A stretch of 64,000 nucleotides of DNA from JAJRVM01 sp963700515 (GCA_963700515.1 CAVOXY010000006.1:231178-295177); one strand, 5' to 3'; positions 39,540-50,047 are shown, counted from the first letter of the stretch. Notes: a model not told the origin generated them from the letters alone. Made by a program: numbers and translations.

Positions 39540-41708
39540 ATGACGGTTCGAATATTGTTGTTGGCTTTCGTACTCCTGCTCTCAGGAGAATATGCCACAG
39601 CTCAAACAGAACAGGGGCACTTGGTCGCCAGCGAGCAACCGCAGGTTCAGACAACGTGCGGCGACGTGCCGATCAAGCGGTTCGGGTTTTGCTGGGTGTT
39701 GGGTGAGGCCCCAAACCTGTTGGCAGACGTACCGCTGCAGGTGGGAAACACGGCACCGCGCGTTAAGGTCCACCCTCAAGAGAGCAGCCAGATCAAGCGG
39801 AATTATCTGGGTGTGACCACGACGCGCATGCCGCGTTCGACCGACAACGACTATCTGCCGCTGGAGGCGATCCACCTGATCGACGGCAATTGCCAGACTT
39901 GCTGGATGAGCCGCAGCCAGACGCGGCCGGATGTCCAGAGCGTGTGGATACGGCTCGATCTGCCGGTGGAGCGTGAGGTGGACCGCATCGTACTCCGCAA
40001 ACGCCCGCCGTCCGACCAACCGCGCAGCGCATTGGGCTGGGTGCCGATGCGCGATGCGGTGGAGGTGGGCCGCGGAGTGCCGGCAACAATCTACTGTAAA
40101 ACTCAGTCGGGACAATCACGATTGGGAAACGGTCTACGACGGCCCCACGGGCGACTCGCCGGAGAAACTCGACTTGGAGTTTCGTTTCACTCGCCAGGCC
40201 TGGCCAAGCAGATCTGGATTACAGCAGGTAGCTTGCCCCTGGTCGAGAATATCCTCTACGCATTCTCTATCGCCGAGGTGGAGGTCTACGACACGGCCGG
40301 GGCGAACGTGGCGCTGGCCACGTGCGGCACCGGTGTCACGGTCAATTCGACACACCACAGCCCGGGCCAGGAACTGGCCGCCGCACCGCTGGTATTGGCC
40401 GCTGCACTACGACGCGGGCTTCAAGTGGGCCCGCGTCGGCTATCACGACGATCCGATCAACTGGCACTGGGTCGAGAAGGAAAAGGGCGTACTCAAGATC
40501 GACCCTGAGACCGATGCGGCCGTCACGGAACTGGCCAACCACGGTGTCGATATCATCATGTCGTTGGACTTCGGCAACCGCCTGTACTCGGGACCAGCCA
40601 CGCGGCGTGCTCCCGCAACTCTGGGCGTGGAACTACGACATGCCCGCCCCTCCCACCACACCGGAGGCGTTGGCCGCCTGGACGCGGTACGTCGAGTTCA
40701 TGGTCAAACACTTTCGCGACCGCGTAAAACACTTCGAGATCTGGAACGAATGGAATATTTCGTGCTACTGGGGCGACGTGCCCAACCTCGAGCATTATCT
40801 CGCCGTGGCCAGGGCCGCCATTCCGGTGATCCGTCAGCATGCACCTGACGCCAAGATCATGATGGGATCCTGGGCCGGTTTTCCCCACGGCATCGCCTCG
40901 TGGAGTCCTGAGCAGCTTGCCGCCAGCGAGAAGGGGATCCTGTATCTGCAAGCCGACGCGTCAGCTGGCGCGCGAAGTCGACTCTGTCAGCTGGCATCCG
41001 TTCTACCAGACCGATCCCGATCAGCTGAAAGGTTACGCAGACGACGTGCGGGCGCTGCGCAGCTGGCTTCAAAGTGTCGGCTTCCGCGGTCATTGCATGG
41101 TCACGGAATGGAACTATAGCGCCCTCTACCCGCCACTCACCGACGCTGACGCCGCCCGCGCATGGAGTGGCGGATTCCGAGCCACTGAAATGGAAAAGGC
41201 CAAGTACGTGGCGCAAGTCTTCACTCGTCACACCGCTTTGGGGTTGGAGTCGTTCTTCTGCGAGATGTACTTTCCGCAGTTCGGTGTGCTCGACTTGAGC
41301 CTGCTCCGGCGATCGTTCGACGCTGATCCCATCTCGCCATTGCAGCCGCAAGCGGCCTATTACGTCACGCGCAACTTGGCAACGATGCTCGACACATTGG
41401 AGCCCGGCGAGGTGGACTACTCGATCGATTCCGCGCCCGCGAATCTTGAGGTGTTCGCGTTGAAGGCACCCGACGGCCCCGCGCTGGCGATCTGGCTGGG
41501 AGGCCGGGCACAAGATCGCTGCGACGGTGTCTCGGTCGACGTGCGTGTGCTGTCGCGCTGTCGCAAGGCGATCGCCTACGACCCCATGAACGGCGTGAGT
41601 CAGGAACTATCTGTCGCACCCGATGGCGATGCGTTGATGCTCACGGGAATGCTGGTGCGCGACTGGCCGCTCATCATCCGTTTGTTCGACGAGAGTGTTG
41701 GTCGGTAA
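39540..41708 (+). CDS. Secreted clan-A glycoside hydrolase with discoidin-like N terminus (five frameshifts)
   Basis: The product is about 721 aa after frame correction. It has a signal peptide (ILLLAFVLLLSGEYATAQ), an F5/8C-like module (AIHLIDGNCQTCWMSRSQ, VWIRLDLPVEREVDRIVLRKR) and a TIM barrel with the acid/base motif FEIWNEWNISCYWG and the nucleophile region MVTEWNYSALYPP, as in GH39/GH5-type clan-A enzymes. Frame changes occur near 40100, 40190 (a missing base), 40390, 40600 and 40960; protein similarity to the family continues through all of them. It starts 51 bp after the HzsA-like gene on the same strand, so co-expression is likely. Both carry discoidin modules. Substrate unknown. Five breaks could also mean decay, but the intact motifs argue for sequence error. 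Confidence 0.75.
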
Positions 41709-41734
41709 CATCCGCGCACCGTGCGAAGATGTTT

Positions 41735-41786
41735 GTAGGACGGGATCCTACGGGCGTCCGTGCTCGCTCCTAGGATCCCGGTCTGC
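41735..41786. repeat. GGATCC palindromic dispersed repeat, copy 2
   Basis: GTAGGACGGGATCCTACGGG pairs imperfectly with CCTAGGATCCCGG downstream. It is related to the copy at 25891-25940, including the flanking GTAGGAC start. It follows the glycoside hydrolase gene by 26 bp and could act as its transcript end. No gene is seen from here to 42325. Confidence 0.7.
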
Positions 41787-42325
41787 TTTGGCTGCGGCCA
41801 ATGGCCGCGGTGGGAGCAAATCGCGCGTGAATGACACGAGCGCCGGCAGAAAATGCGACCGATTTGCCCCCGGTCTTAAGAGCATTCTTCCCCAGGACTT
41901 CATCCGGCAATCTTACGCAAGGTGCAAACTCACCCGTGGGCACCAACCGTTCCAAGGCGATCGGCCGTGCGCTGGCCTCCGGATTCCAGCGAGCCAGATT
42001 GAACACGCTCCAGGAACTGGCGGGAAGCGCCACCAACCGCAGTCGCGTCAGGATAACACACCACCAGGGAAAAACGGGCTGTCACTTTTGGGTGTCACTT
42101 TGATGGAGTCCAGCGAGGCGTGCGGACTCCCGGCGCCTTCGGCCCGCCCCAGCAGTGAACAGGACCTGCCGGCTACATGCGATACGCCGATCCATCCGAC
42201 GACGGGTCCAGAGATTTGGCTACGAAGGTTGCATGGGAGAAACCCCCGAATTAAGATCGCTAATTGTAGGTAGGAGGCACCGGGCAGAACGTGAAACTCG
42301 CTCTAACTGAACCAGAGGGGGACTG

Positions 42326-43084
42326 ATGATGACACGCAAGATGTTTCTCCTACTGCTCGCAATGTGCAGTGCCATGGCCTCTCAGCCGGTGTGGGCCGAG
42401 CTGACCGTGCTATCCCCCGTCGACGATCGAGGTGGCACGGACGTGGGGCGTGACGGCACATGGGATGCGATGGAACCGGCAGCAGACGCCCTCATGCCTG
42501 TTGGATTAGGCACGGGCGTGACGGATCGGCGCGGCGCCATGGAGTTTGACCTGCATGCCATTCCCGCTGGAGCGACGATCACATCTGCGACGTTCTCGAT
42601 CTCCTCGTTGGGATACGGCGGCAAATCGGGTCTTAACGCAAGCATCTATCTGGCGGGTTACGTGGGGGACGGAGTGATTGACCTGACCGACATGACCCAG
42701 ACGGGCAACCAGATTGGCGGGCCCTTTGAATACCGTTCCACGCCGGAGTGGACTTCCCCTGGCGAACCGCTCTCGATCGACGTGACCGACTTCGTACAGT
42801 CACTCTACGGCGTACAGCAGTACGGCGGCTTGCTCCTCTGGGGTGCCATCACGAATTCCTCTGGCTGGACTCCTGGCTTTTCGACTTCGGACAGTTTTTC
42901 AGTCCAGTTCCTCGCCTCCGAAGCGGGAGACGACTACACGGGAGAACAGGCGCCCATCTTGAGTGTGGAGTACGTGCCTCAAGTTCCAGAACCTTCTACC
43001 GTGCTCTTGTTTGGCACAGGCTTGGTCGGTGTCATCACACTGCGCCGACGCGTCAGTCACTTCCGGAGGAACCGCAGGTCCTGA
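42326..43084 (+). CDS. PEP-CTERM secreted protein with DNRLRE-like body
   Basis: The intact 252-aa protein starts at ATG 42326 after GAGGGGGACTG. It has a signal peptide (MFLLLLAMCSAMASQPVWA), a jelly-roll-like body of the DNRLRE/carbohydrate-binding type (DDRGGTDVGRDGTWD, GAMEFDLHAIPAGATITSATF, SIDVTDFVQSLYG) and the C-terminal tag QVPEPSTVLLFGTGLVGVI followed by RRR. The tag predicts exosortase processing. The body lacks catalytic residues and probably has a binding or structural role at the cell surface. Confidence 0.88.
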   Translation: MMTRKMFLLLLAMCSAMASQPVWAELTVLSPVDDRGGTDVGRDGTWDAMEPAADALMPVGLGTGVTDRRGAMEFDLHAIPAGATITSATFSISSLGYGGKSGLNASIYLAGYVGDGVIDLTDMTQTGNQIGGPFEYRSTPEWTSPGEPLSIDVTDFVQSLYGVQQYGGLLLWGAITNSSGWTPGFSTSDSFSVQFLASEAGDDYTGEQAPILSVEYVPQVPEPSTVLLFGTGLVGVITLRRRVSHFRRNRRS

Positions 43085-43424
43085 TGTTCGGAACGCCTAC
43101 AATCTGGGCTCCGCAGGTAGCAGGATCACCGATCCCACGTCCGCTGGCTCGAGCGTTGAGCGGAAGGTGATGGGTTCCTGCTGTTGGCGGGTAACCCAGG
43201 CAGCCACGATCACCAGGCAGCGGACAAAGTGGTGGCGGACAAAGCGGGTGCCGTACACTTTTGCCGGCAATTGACGAAGAATCAGGAAAGCTGCTTCAAG
43301 CAGATTGGCCTCGCAACGTCAGCAAGTGCCACGGAAATGTCAGCGAGTGCGCGGTCACGAATGCGGCAGCGCAACCGCTTGCCTGCTTCACGCACTCCAC
43401 CGGCAAAAATGTACGACTCCCCAT
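43085..43424. other. Intergenic gap
   Basis: There is no gene with support. On the minus strand this is where the missing C-terminal half of the sigma-factor remnant should lie, but no related protein sequence is readable in any frame. Confidence 0.4.
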
Positions 43425-43715
43425 TTACTCCGCGAGCAGGTCGAATGGGGACGACTCAGCTGTGACACACTCGGGTTTGAGATCGACACGCTCCATCCCG
43501 CCACCTCTCTTGTGCCGTCCCTTCGCCCTGGCGTGCTTAACCAGAATCCGCCGCATGGCTTCGGCTGCAGCCGCAAAGAAATGGCCGCGGGAGTCCCCGT
43601 GTTGAGCCTTGCGGAACACAAGAAGCTCCACGTTGACAAGAGCCTCGAAATCGAAGACATCTGCCAGTCGCTGCGGGGCGATTCGGCGCACGCCGGATAC
43701 TCTGCTACTCACCAA
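43425..43715 (-). pseudogene. Remnant of a TIGR02999-type ECF sigma factor
   Basis: Translated on the minus strand, the middle of this frame reads GHFFAAAAEAMRRILVKHAR followed by AKGRHKRGGG and RVDL. This is the very characteristic block joining regions 2 and 3 of planctomycete ECF-type sigma factors. The preceding QRLADVFDFEALVNVELL is a garbled start, and the frame stops after SPFDLLAE, before the sigma-4 domain that binds the -35 element. With both promoter-contacting ends lost it cannot work as a sigma factor. It overlaps the end of the lipoprotein gene by 11 bp. Confidence 0.7.
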
Positions 43716-44651
43716 TACCCCATTTCTGGGAGAGTTCCTTGACCTCGTCGACTAGATCTCTGCGGTCCCGGATGCCAATCGTGCGGCCCAACTTGTTTCC
43801 CCCGACATACCCGTCCAGAAGGAGCCCGTCGAGGCTGCGGTCCTCGACGAGCTTGCCCAGAAGTCGTATTCCACCCGGTTCGCACTCGGGCGGGTAGAAG
43901 TCCGTTGAGGATTTGCCCTTCCCGGGGTACCAGGTTGGGGATTGGCCGAAGCCCGACTGCCAGTAGATCAGAACGGGGCGCCCGGCGGCCTTGTCGCGCC
44001 ATAGCGGGATTTCTTTTTCGACTTGTGACAGGAGCTCCGGCGACGGGACGCCCCGGACTTCGATGCAGAGCGAGTCCACCTCGGGCGGGATCGTTTCGCA
44101 GGACCCCGCCCTGCACACGGGACACCGAGCCAGAACTGCACGCCCGGCACCGCCTTCTTGAGGTGCTGGCCAATCGTGGCCACGTTTGCCGGAACGTCGT
44201 CTTGGAGAAAGGCTTGATGCAGGCCGACAGCCAGCACCGTGCTGCGATGCCGGCGAAGTGCCTCGACAAAGGACGCATCCGGGCGAGTCTTGTTCTTCAG
44301 GACGTTGTAATTCGCCCAGAGTATCACCTTGAGTCCCGAATCTCGGACATATCTGGAAGTCTTGTCGATCACGAACTGCGAAGTCTCGACTATATTGGTG
44401 TAGCCGGCGAACTCCGGGACTCGTTCGCTGTCGCCGGCCAGAACGTACCCCAGGTAGCGAGGTGCGGAACGTTCGGCGTATGTTGACTCTTCCGCTTCTG
44501 CGAGCAATTTCCCTGGCGAAACTTCAAGAGGTGTTTTTTCGGCTCTGGGCACCGCCATCGGCAATGGCTTGGTCGCATCACGTTGCCCGCCGCAGCCCCC
44601 GGCGAAGACGGCTAACGTAAACAGTGCGGACCAAAACGCAGATCGGTCCAT
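43705..44651 (-). CDS. Putative lipoprotein of unknown function (frameshifted)
   Basis: The ATG at 44651 opens MDRSAFWSALFTLAVFAGGC, a lipoprotein signal with the cysteine at residue 20. The mature part shows alternating strand/helix segments such as YLGYVLAGDSERVPEFAGYTNIVE, GLKVILWANYNVLKN and VLAVGLHQAFLQDD, suggesting a TIM-barrel-like fold of the kind found in glycosidase-like or DUF proteins. After a shift near 44110 the remainder reads SLCIEVRGVPSPELLSQVEKE and DGLLLDGYVGGNK. Corrected length is about 315 aa. No catalytic motif is recognised; function unknown. Confidence 0.6.
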
Positions 44652-46565
44652 GGCAGGCTTCCGCTCAGTGGATGTCCGGAAACGGAGACAAGCACCCCAC
44701 ATCTTCTAGACGACATTTCCCACGTGCAGTGAGTCTGGAGCCGATCCAGGCTCGTTCCGCCATCCGTGTCGCCATCGCGTCCCCGGGTCTATCGCCCGAC
44801 AGGGTTTCCTGTGCCCGGCTGCTATTCTCGCTTATCTGAAAACCTTGTGCCATAACTCTGCTGGAGGAACAAAGGAAGGATGGGGCGTCACAAGCAGGTG
44901 GGCGACCCTCATGCTGTGTGTATATGAGGCATGTCAGAGCAACATGCCGGCGCACACACGCGGTTCGTCACGCCGCGGCCGCGAACGAACGACGGCGGAC
45001 AGCGGGACCGGTTGGTGGCGAGCGGGGCAGGCAGAGGAAATGCACCTTCGAGGGTCGCTCAGTCGCAGGCCAAGTCGCAGTTGTCATCGTTTCGAGTGCG
45101 CACCGCGATGAAACGCAGTGCACCTCGCGAGTCCGATTCACACCAGATGGTAGCGCGCGGAGGTTTGTCAGACCTGTGCGCGCAGGGAGCCTTGACCTGC
45201 AGGCCCACTGCGGCGTGTTGGACAAGAAGATGAAGGGGTTCGCGCGGCGGCTCATCGGCTGAGTGGGCATGGCAGGCACAGCATCTGGGTTTTCCGCCGA
45301 TGTGTTGGCAGGCCTCGCCGGGGATTCCTGGCCAACCGGGTTAGTAGGGCGACTCCCGAGCACTCAGAACGAGCGCAGAGGCACCTGGCTGACGTTGGGA
45401 CACCTATTTCCGATTTGGATGCGTTCTGAGGTCCGATCCTCGGGTTTAGCTCCGTGGATTTGCCCAAAGACCAGCCCGATCAGCCCATGTCGATTCTGGC
45501 GCACCAGACCCCACGTATATTGCGGGTTTGTCGCGGGAGATGCTTGGCACCGTCAAGCAACAGGCGAAACGAGTTCGACCACGAAGTGGCCGTCTATGGC
45601 ACATCCGTCGCGGCAGATCGCAACCAACCTGATAACGGGGATCGTCGGTATACCTGCGCGGGAGTGGATGCGGGTTAGCTGGCGGTAACGTGCGTTGACG
45701 ACCGCCGTCTAGCCGAGCCGTTCGATGCGCCGCCGATTTTGATTTCACCGACGCCGGCAAAACACACGCTCCCAAGTGCTTGCGGTATTGTCGACACCTT
45801 CGCGCCGCCGGAAACCGCTTGCGCACTCAGGACACGGCCACCTCGGTCATGTCGGCTATGTACGCTCATGACTCAGGACGTTTTGTCATTAGAGCGCAAG
45901 CTGCACGGTCCTCCTGCCAGCGGACGGACACTCCTGGGTCTCCAACGACGCTGGAGTATCTGCCTTCGGTGTTGTCGACCTGTGCAGGTGCGGACGACCC
46001 CGGACTCGGTCAGAGAACCTGGCCAGCGTGCCGCCGATATGACGACAGTGCCCAAGGGGCTTTCCGTCGTTTTGTGCATCAGGTCGATGTGACCGAGAGC
46101 CGTTGCACCCCGTGGCAATTGGCAGTCATTGGCCGCGTCGTTCCCCACCATAGGGCTGAATCTGGTCACGTTGGGAAACTCGTCCGAACAAGGCGAAATT
46201 GGCCGCGATCAGTCGGTCTGCTGGTGGGGGGCTGGGCTGTCTCACAGACGGTGGTATTATGACGAGCCCCAGAACCTCAGCACTCCGACGAGTTGATGAG
46301 TCAATCCCTCGCGCGGCAGCAACCGATCTCTCAGGTCTCGTTCTCGCACTTCCCTTCTGGCCCTGCCTGTGGCCCATTTCCCTGCATCTGAGCGCGTCCC
46401 AGAGATCACGTCAAGCTGCCGCGCTGACCGACCGAAATCGACTGCGGCTGGCCTCGCGCACCATCAGGCGGCACGAACGCCAGACGCGGTGGCGTTGCGG
46501 CCTCGGCACAACGCCGGCGTGGTGGTGTCTGCTGGACTCGGCCGCTCACCGGTGTGGGACCGGTC
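44652..46565. other. Gene-poor region, 1.9 kb
   Basis: Short open frames exist on both strands, but none shows a credible start, a protein-family motif or a conserved domain. Composition remains GC-rich. It may be decayed coding DNA or a stretch in which several frame errors hide a gene. Nothing can be named from the sequence. Confidence 0.4.
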
Positions 46566-46681
46566 GGTAGCTGGCCAGTTGTGGTCCCCCTGGGATATAC
46601 CCAGGGGAAACCGGGGGGAGTGTCGGCCGGTAGGTAGCTGGCCAGTTGTGGTCCCCCTGGGATATACCCAGGGGAAACCGG
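46566..46681. repeat. Tandem 49-bp repeat with perfect hairpin
   Basis: A 49-bp unit, GGTAGCTGGCCAGTTGTGG...AAACCGG, occurs twice without mismatch (46566-46614 and 46633-46681), starting 67 bp apart. Each unit holds CCCCTGGG-atata-CCCAGGGG, an 8-bp perfect stem with a 5-nt loop. The intervening 18 bp differ from the repeat. Confidence 0.9.
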
Positions 46682-47454
46682 ACTCAGAGAGAAGCGAGAA
46701 GTGAGATGTACGGAAGTCGTAGCTGAGACCGCCAAGGGCTCAGCGGCAGCGGCCACAGATGTTCCATCGCGATTCCTTTGAAGGACAAGTAGACTGGGTG
46801 ACAACAAGATAAGTTGGCAGAGGAGATTTTTTTGCCATCCGATTTTTTTGTCCTTCATCTGCCCCGTCCAAGGACTCTGCCACCATCTGGAGATTATTCG
46901 TAATGCGTTCGTTTGCCGCAGGAAGCGACGCGGCAGCCGCATTTTACCGTAAGTTCTTTAGGCCGAGTCCCAAATGGCCGTCCAGGAAAACAAAGTCCCG
47001 AAAACTCGTGAAAATGGGACTCGATTGAGACACGCTCACTGACGACCCAAACGCCCTGTGCGAGGGGTGATTGTGCGATGTGCTTTGCCCCTTGCCAACA
47101 GACTTAAGTGGCCCACCTCATGCAGAAAATGCCTGTCATCATTCTGATTAGCGGGGTCCTCAAACCTCACTCCCCCACGCGCAGTCACACTGACTGACTA
47201 GCGATTGGCCACGAGCATTGGGTGATCGCGACCGAAGCGTCCAACGACGGCATCCCAGTGCGTCAAGGAGGGCGTGACATGTGGCGTCCAGGTCAAAACC
47301 ATTCGTGACACAGAACGACAACACCGACGCAGTTTCCGCGGAGTTTTAACACGCTCCCGCTCCCGTCAGACAATCTGCGGTAGCCCGGGCACGCTATCGA
47401 TGTTCAGTGGCAGGGGTTGAATTCCAATAAGAACCAGGCCCCACCCGCCGTATC
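46682..47454. other. Gene-poor region before the tRNA junction
   Basis: There is no supported gene. Around 46840-46870 a T-rich stretch (TTTTTTTGCC, TTTTTTTGTCC) appears on the plus strand without a preceding strong stem. Confidence 0.4.
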
Positions 47455-47673
47455 ATGCGTGCAATCTTGACGTTTTTGGCCGCAGTTACATTCTTGGTGA
47501 GTAGTGTACCAAGCTATGCAGACTATATAAGTACTTTCGATGCAAGCTTGGCTCGCGTTCCATACCAGGATCAGCGCAAAACAGTTCCCGCGCCCACCAG
47601 CGCGCTACCGCCACCAGCCGCCACGTCTGGGGCAGCTCGTCCGGATCACGCCGCATTGTCGCTGACAGGATGA
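47455..47673 (+). CDS. Truncated secreted-protein start (signal peptide)
   Basis: The 72-residue frame opens MRAILTFLAAVTFLVSSVPS then YADYISTFDASLARVPYQD, a convincing signal peptide and the first residues of a mature protein like those of PEP-CTERM proteins. After about residue 40 the sequence becomes low-complexity Ala/Pro/Arg without protein character and stops. It looks like the 5' end of a gene cut short, possibly by rearrangement near the integration junction 76 bp downstream, or by a frameshift. Confidence 0.4.
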   Translation: MRAILTFLAAVTFLVSSVPSYADYISTFDASLARVPYQDQRKTVPAPTSALPPPAATSGAARPDHAALSLTG

Positions 47674-47748
47674 CCGCGCACGCCTACTGAACCTTTGCGT
47701 CGGTCAGATCGATGGGGTAATTGCCGCAAACTGCTGCTATCAACGAGA

Positions 47749-47803
47749 TGCGAGAGACAGGATTTGAACCTGCACCCCTTGCGGGACTGGATCCTAAGTC
47801 CAG
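47749..47803 (-). tRNA. 3' fragment of tRNA-Leu(TAG): attachment-site copy
   Basis: On the minus strand the sequence reads anticodon stem CTGGA, loop CTTAGGA with anticodon TAG, stem TCCAG, a leucine-type long variable arm (CCCGCAAGGGG), T-arm CAGG-TTCAAAT-CCTG and acceptor strand TCTCTCGC followed by A. The D-arm and the 5' acceptor strand are absent: upstream bases (minus strand) are unrelated. A 3' tRNA half next to a tyrosine recombinase gene is the classical remnant left when an element integrates into a tRNA gene, the intact tRNA being restored at the other end. The fragment cannot give a functional tRNA. Confidence 0.85.
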
Positions 47804-48030
47804 ATTCTCCCTTCTTCATTCGACATGGCACCACCATGACAGTGTCATGTGAAGTCCATCGAAAGTCCTTCTTTCTCGCAGAAAACGGCGTCTTCTTGCC
47901 TCGCAAGCGATGCCAGCGTAATGTTTCTGCCATGACGATGTCGTTGGCAAAAGTGTTACACGAAAGTTACACCGCATCGTTGTCAAGTTTTCTGCCTCTC
48001 GCTACGCTAGTGACCTGGGAGGCGCAGCCA

Positions 48031-49300
48031 ATGGCGAGCTTGCATCTGGACGAACGGACGGACAACTGGATTGTGATGTTTCGGTGGGCTGGTAGGCAGT
48101 ACCGGAAATCCACCGAAACCAAAAGCGAGTCGGAAGCGAAGACCGTCGAGGCTAGGGTCGAAGAGGTCGTCCGGCTATTGAAGCGGGGTAGGCTGGAAAT
48201 CCCCAAGGGGGCCGATCCGGGCGTTTGGATATTTTCGGACGGAAAACTCGCGGCCAAAGCTGCGGCCACGGCTCCGACGCGGTTTGGCGACACGTGTGAC
48301 GCCTACTTTCAGGATCAGGTGGACAAGGCAGACACAACCCTGGTCGGGGAAAGCGTCCACATTAACCACCTCAAACGGCTTCTGGGGGATAGCACCGCTG
48401 TCAGGTCGCTCACGCTCGAAGTCATGCAGAACTACGTGAACACCCGCAGAAAGCAGAGCAACCGATTCGGCGGAAAGGTGTCGGGCAGAACGATCAAGAA
48501 GGAGCTTACTACCTTCATGCAGATTTGGGATTGGGCGCGACAACGCCAGTACGTTGATGGTGTTTGCCCGATCAAAGACCCGAATCACACCCGCAAATGG
48601 GCAGTCAAGATCCCAAAGTCGGAACAGGTGCAGAAATTCATGACGTGGGAAGAGATCGAGCGGCGGATCGCCCGAGGTGGACTTGCAGCCAACGGTGAGA
48701 AAGAACTGTGGAAGTTTCTATACCTCGACGAGACCCAGGTTGGCGAATTGCTGAAATATGTCGAGAAGGTAGCTCTCCATCCATTCATCTACCCTATGTT
48801 TGCGTTCGCTGCCTACACCGGGGCGCGGCGATCCGAGATTGTCCGTTCCGTCATTGACGACTTCAAGTTCAAGGAAGGCATCGTGGTGATACGGGAGAAG
48901 AAGCGGCAAAAAGCTCTCGCCGGAACGATCCGAGAAGTCCCCATGCGACCGCAGTTGAAGGAAATCATGCAAGAGTGGTTCAAAATCCACCCTGGAGGCC
49001 AAGCAACCATCGTGAGCGCCGTTAAAGATGCCACGGAGAAAAACGAGGTTGAAATCCGAGGCACTAACAAGGGAAGAAGCTTACCATCACTTCCGGGAAA
49101 CTCTGTCCAACGACCGGTGGAAAACTGTCCGTGGATTCCATGTCCTACGGCACAGCTTCGGCGCCATCTGCACCAGGGCGGGAATCCCAATGAACGTGAT
49201 TGCCAAGTGGATGGGCCACACCACGGATGAGATGATGAAGCTGTACCAACACTTGTTTCCCGAGGACGAACAGGGGTGGATGGCGAAGTTCCCATTGTGA
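48031..49300 (+). CDS. int: Tyrosine recombinase / phage-type integrase (frameshifted)
   Basis: The product is about 422 aa from ATG 48031, which follows GGGAGG at 48018-48023. The N-terminal part has an AP2-like/SAM-like core-binding region (FGDTCDAYFQDQVDKADTT, HINHLKRLLGD). The catalytic domain shows the first arginine in AYTGARRSEI (about 48826), HxxR in FHVLRHSFG (49139-49150), the histidine in KWMGHTT, and the tyrosine in MMKLYQHLF (49243-49245), so the R-H-R-H-Y set is complete. One +1 shift near 49060 precedes the HxxR box. The gene lies 230 bp inside the tRNA-Leu fragment and points into the element, as expected for an integrase that cuts at the tRNA 3' end. Confidence 0.93.
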
Positions 49301-50047
49301 CCTTTCCTCGGCGAGGCAGCGAGTCCCGCGAAAGGTGACAATGGACCGCGATTCCTCGAAGCCGGTTACCGGCGACCGTCTTCATCATCGCGATCGGTGA
49401 CGGATTTGAATCTCTCAGTGTCTCCGCGGCCGCTGCCAAGCACGGCGAGCGGTCGCCATAGCGTCGAAAGGCGACGCGAAGGGCTAGTCTGTCGGCAGCC
49501 GCCCCCCTTCCGGCTTGCAGATCCAGGCGCCTGCATCGTCGAAGCCGGTTATTTGCCGGTGATCGGCATCTTCGACACCAGCACCTTTCTTCCTTCGGTT
49601 GATCACGATTTCCACTTCAGAGCAGCCTTGCGACACCCCGCCCATAGAGTTGCCTCAAACGACGATACCTCGTGCGGGGCGACTTCTCCCATATTTCCAA
49701 CCAGTTTGGACCGTCCGCACGTCTTTCGGATCCATTCTGATTGCCTTGACTCGGAACCCTCACATCGCTCAAGCCAGTGTACTCGAGCTATCGGCAACTA
49801 TCGACTTGCGAACTCTGACGCGGGCTGGGCCGTGTGTCCCGACCAGAAATTACAAACGGCTGTAACAGATCCCATGCGACACTAAGGGTATCGGTTGCCG
49901 TGCCGTTCATGGCGCGAAAACGATAACATCCGAGCCATGCACGGTGACTGGAAATTACAGCCCGCTGTAATCGGTTTCCGTGTACCGTAGTAGTCAGTCA
50001 GTCGTTTTCGTTACCCGTTGTTTCCCGATAGAAGAGAGGAATACGTG
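49301..50047. other. Intergenic region after the integrase
   Basis: Nothing was found with support over 750 bp. Two short look-alike hairpins, TCGAAGCCGGTTA(C/T) near 49357 and 49538, each run into a GCCGG return arm. Base composition drops toward the right end. Confidence 0.4.

Noticed and set aside
45446..45869. Possible transposase or other protein on the minus strand
   Set aside because: The frame is Arg/Pro rich, without DDE or HTH motifs, without inverted repeats at its ends and without a start signal.
48031..49300. Integrase as an integron integrase (IntI)
   Set aside because: The catalytic residues are those of general phage/island tyrosine recombinases, and the IntI-specific insert near the second arginine box is not visible; a tRNA attachment fragment lies beside it.
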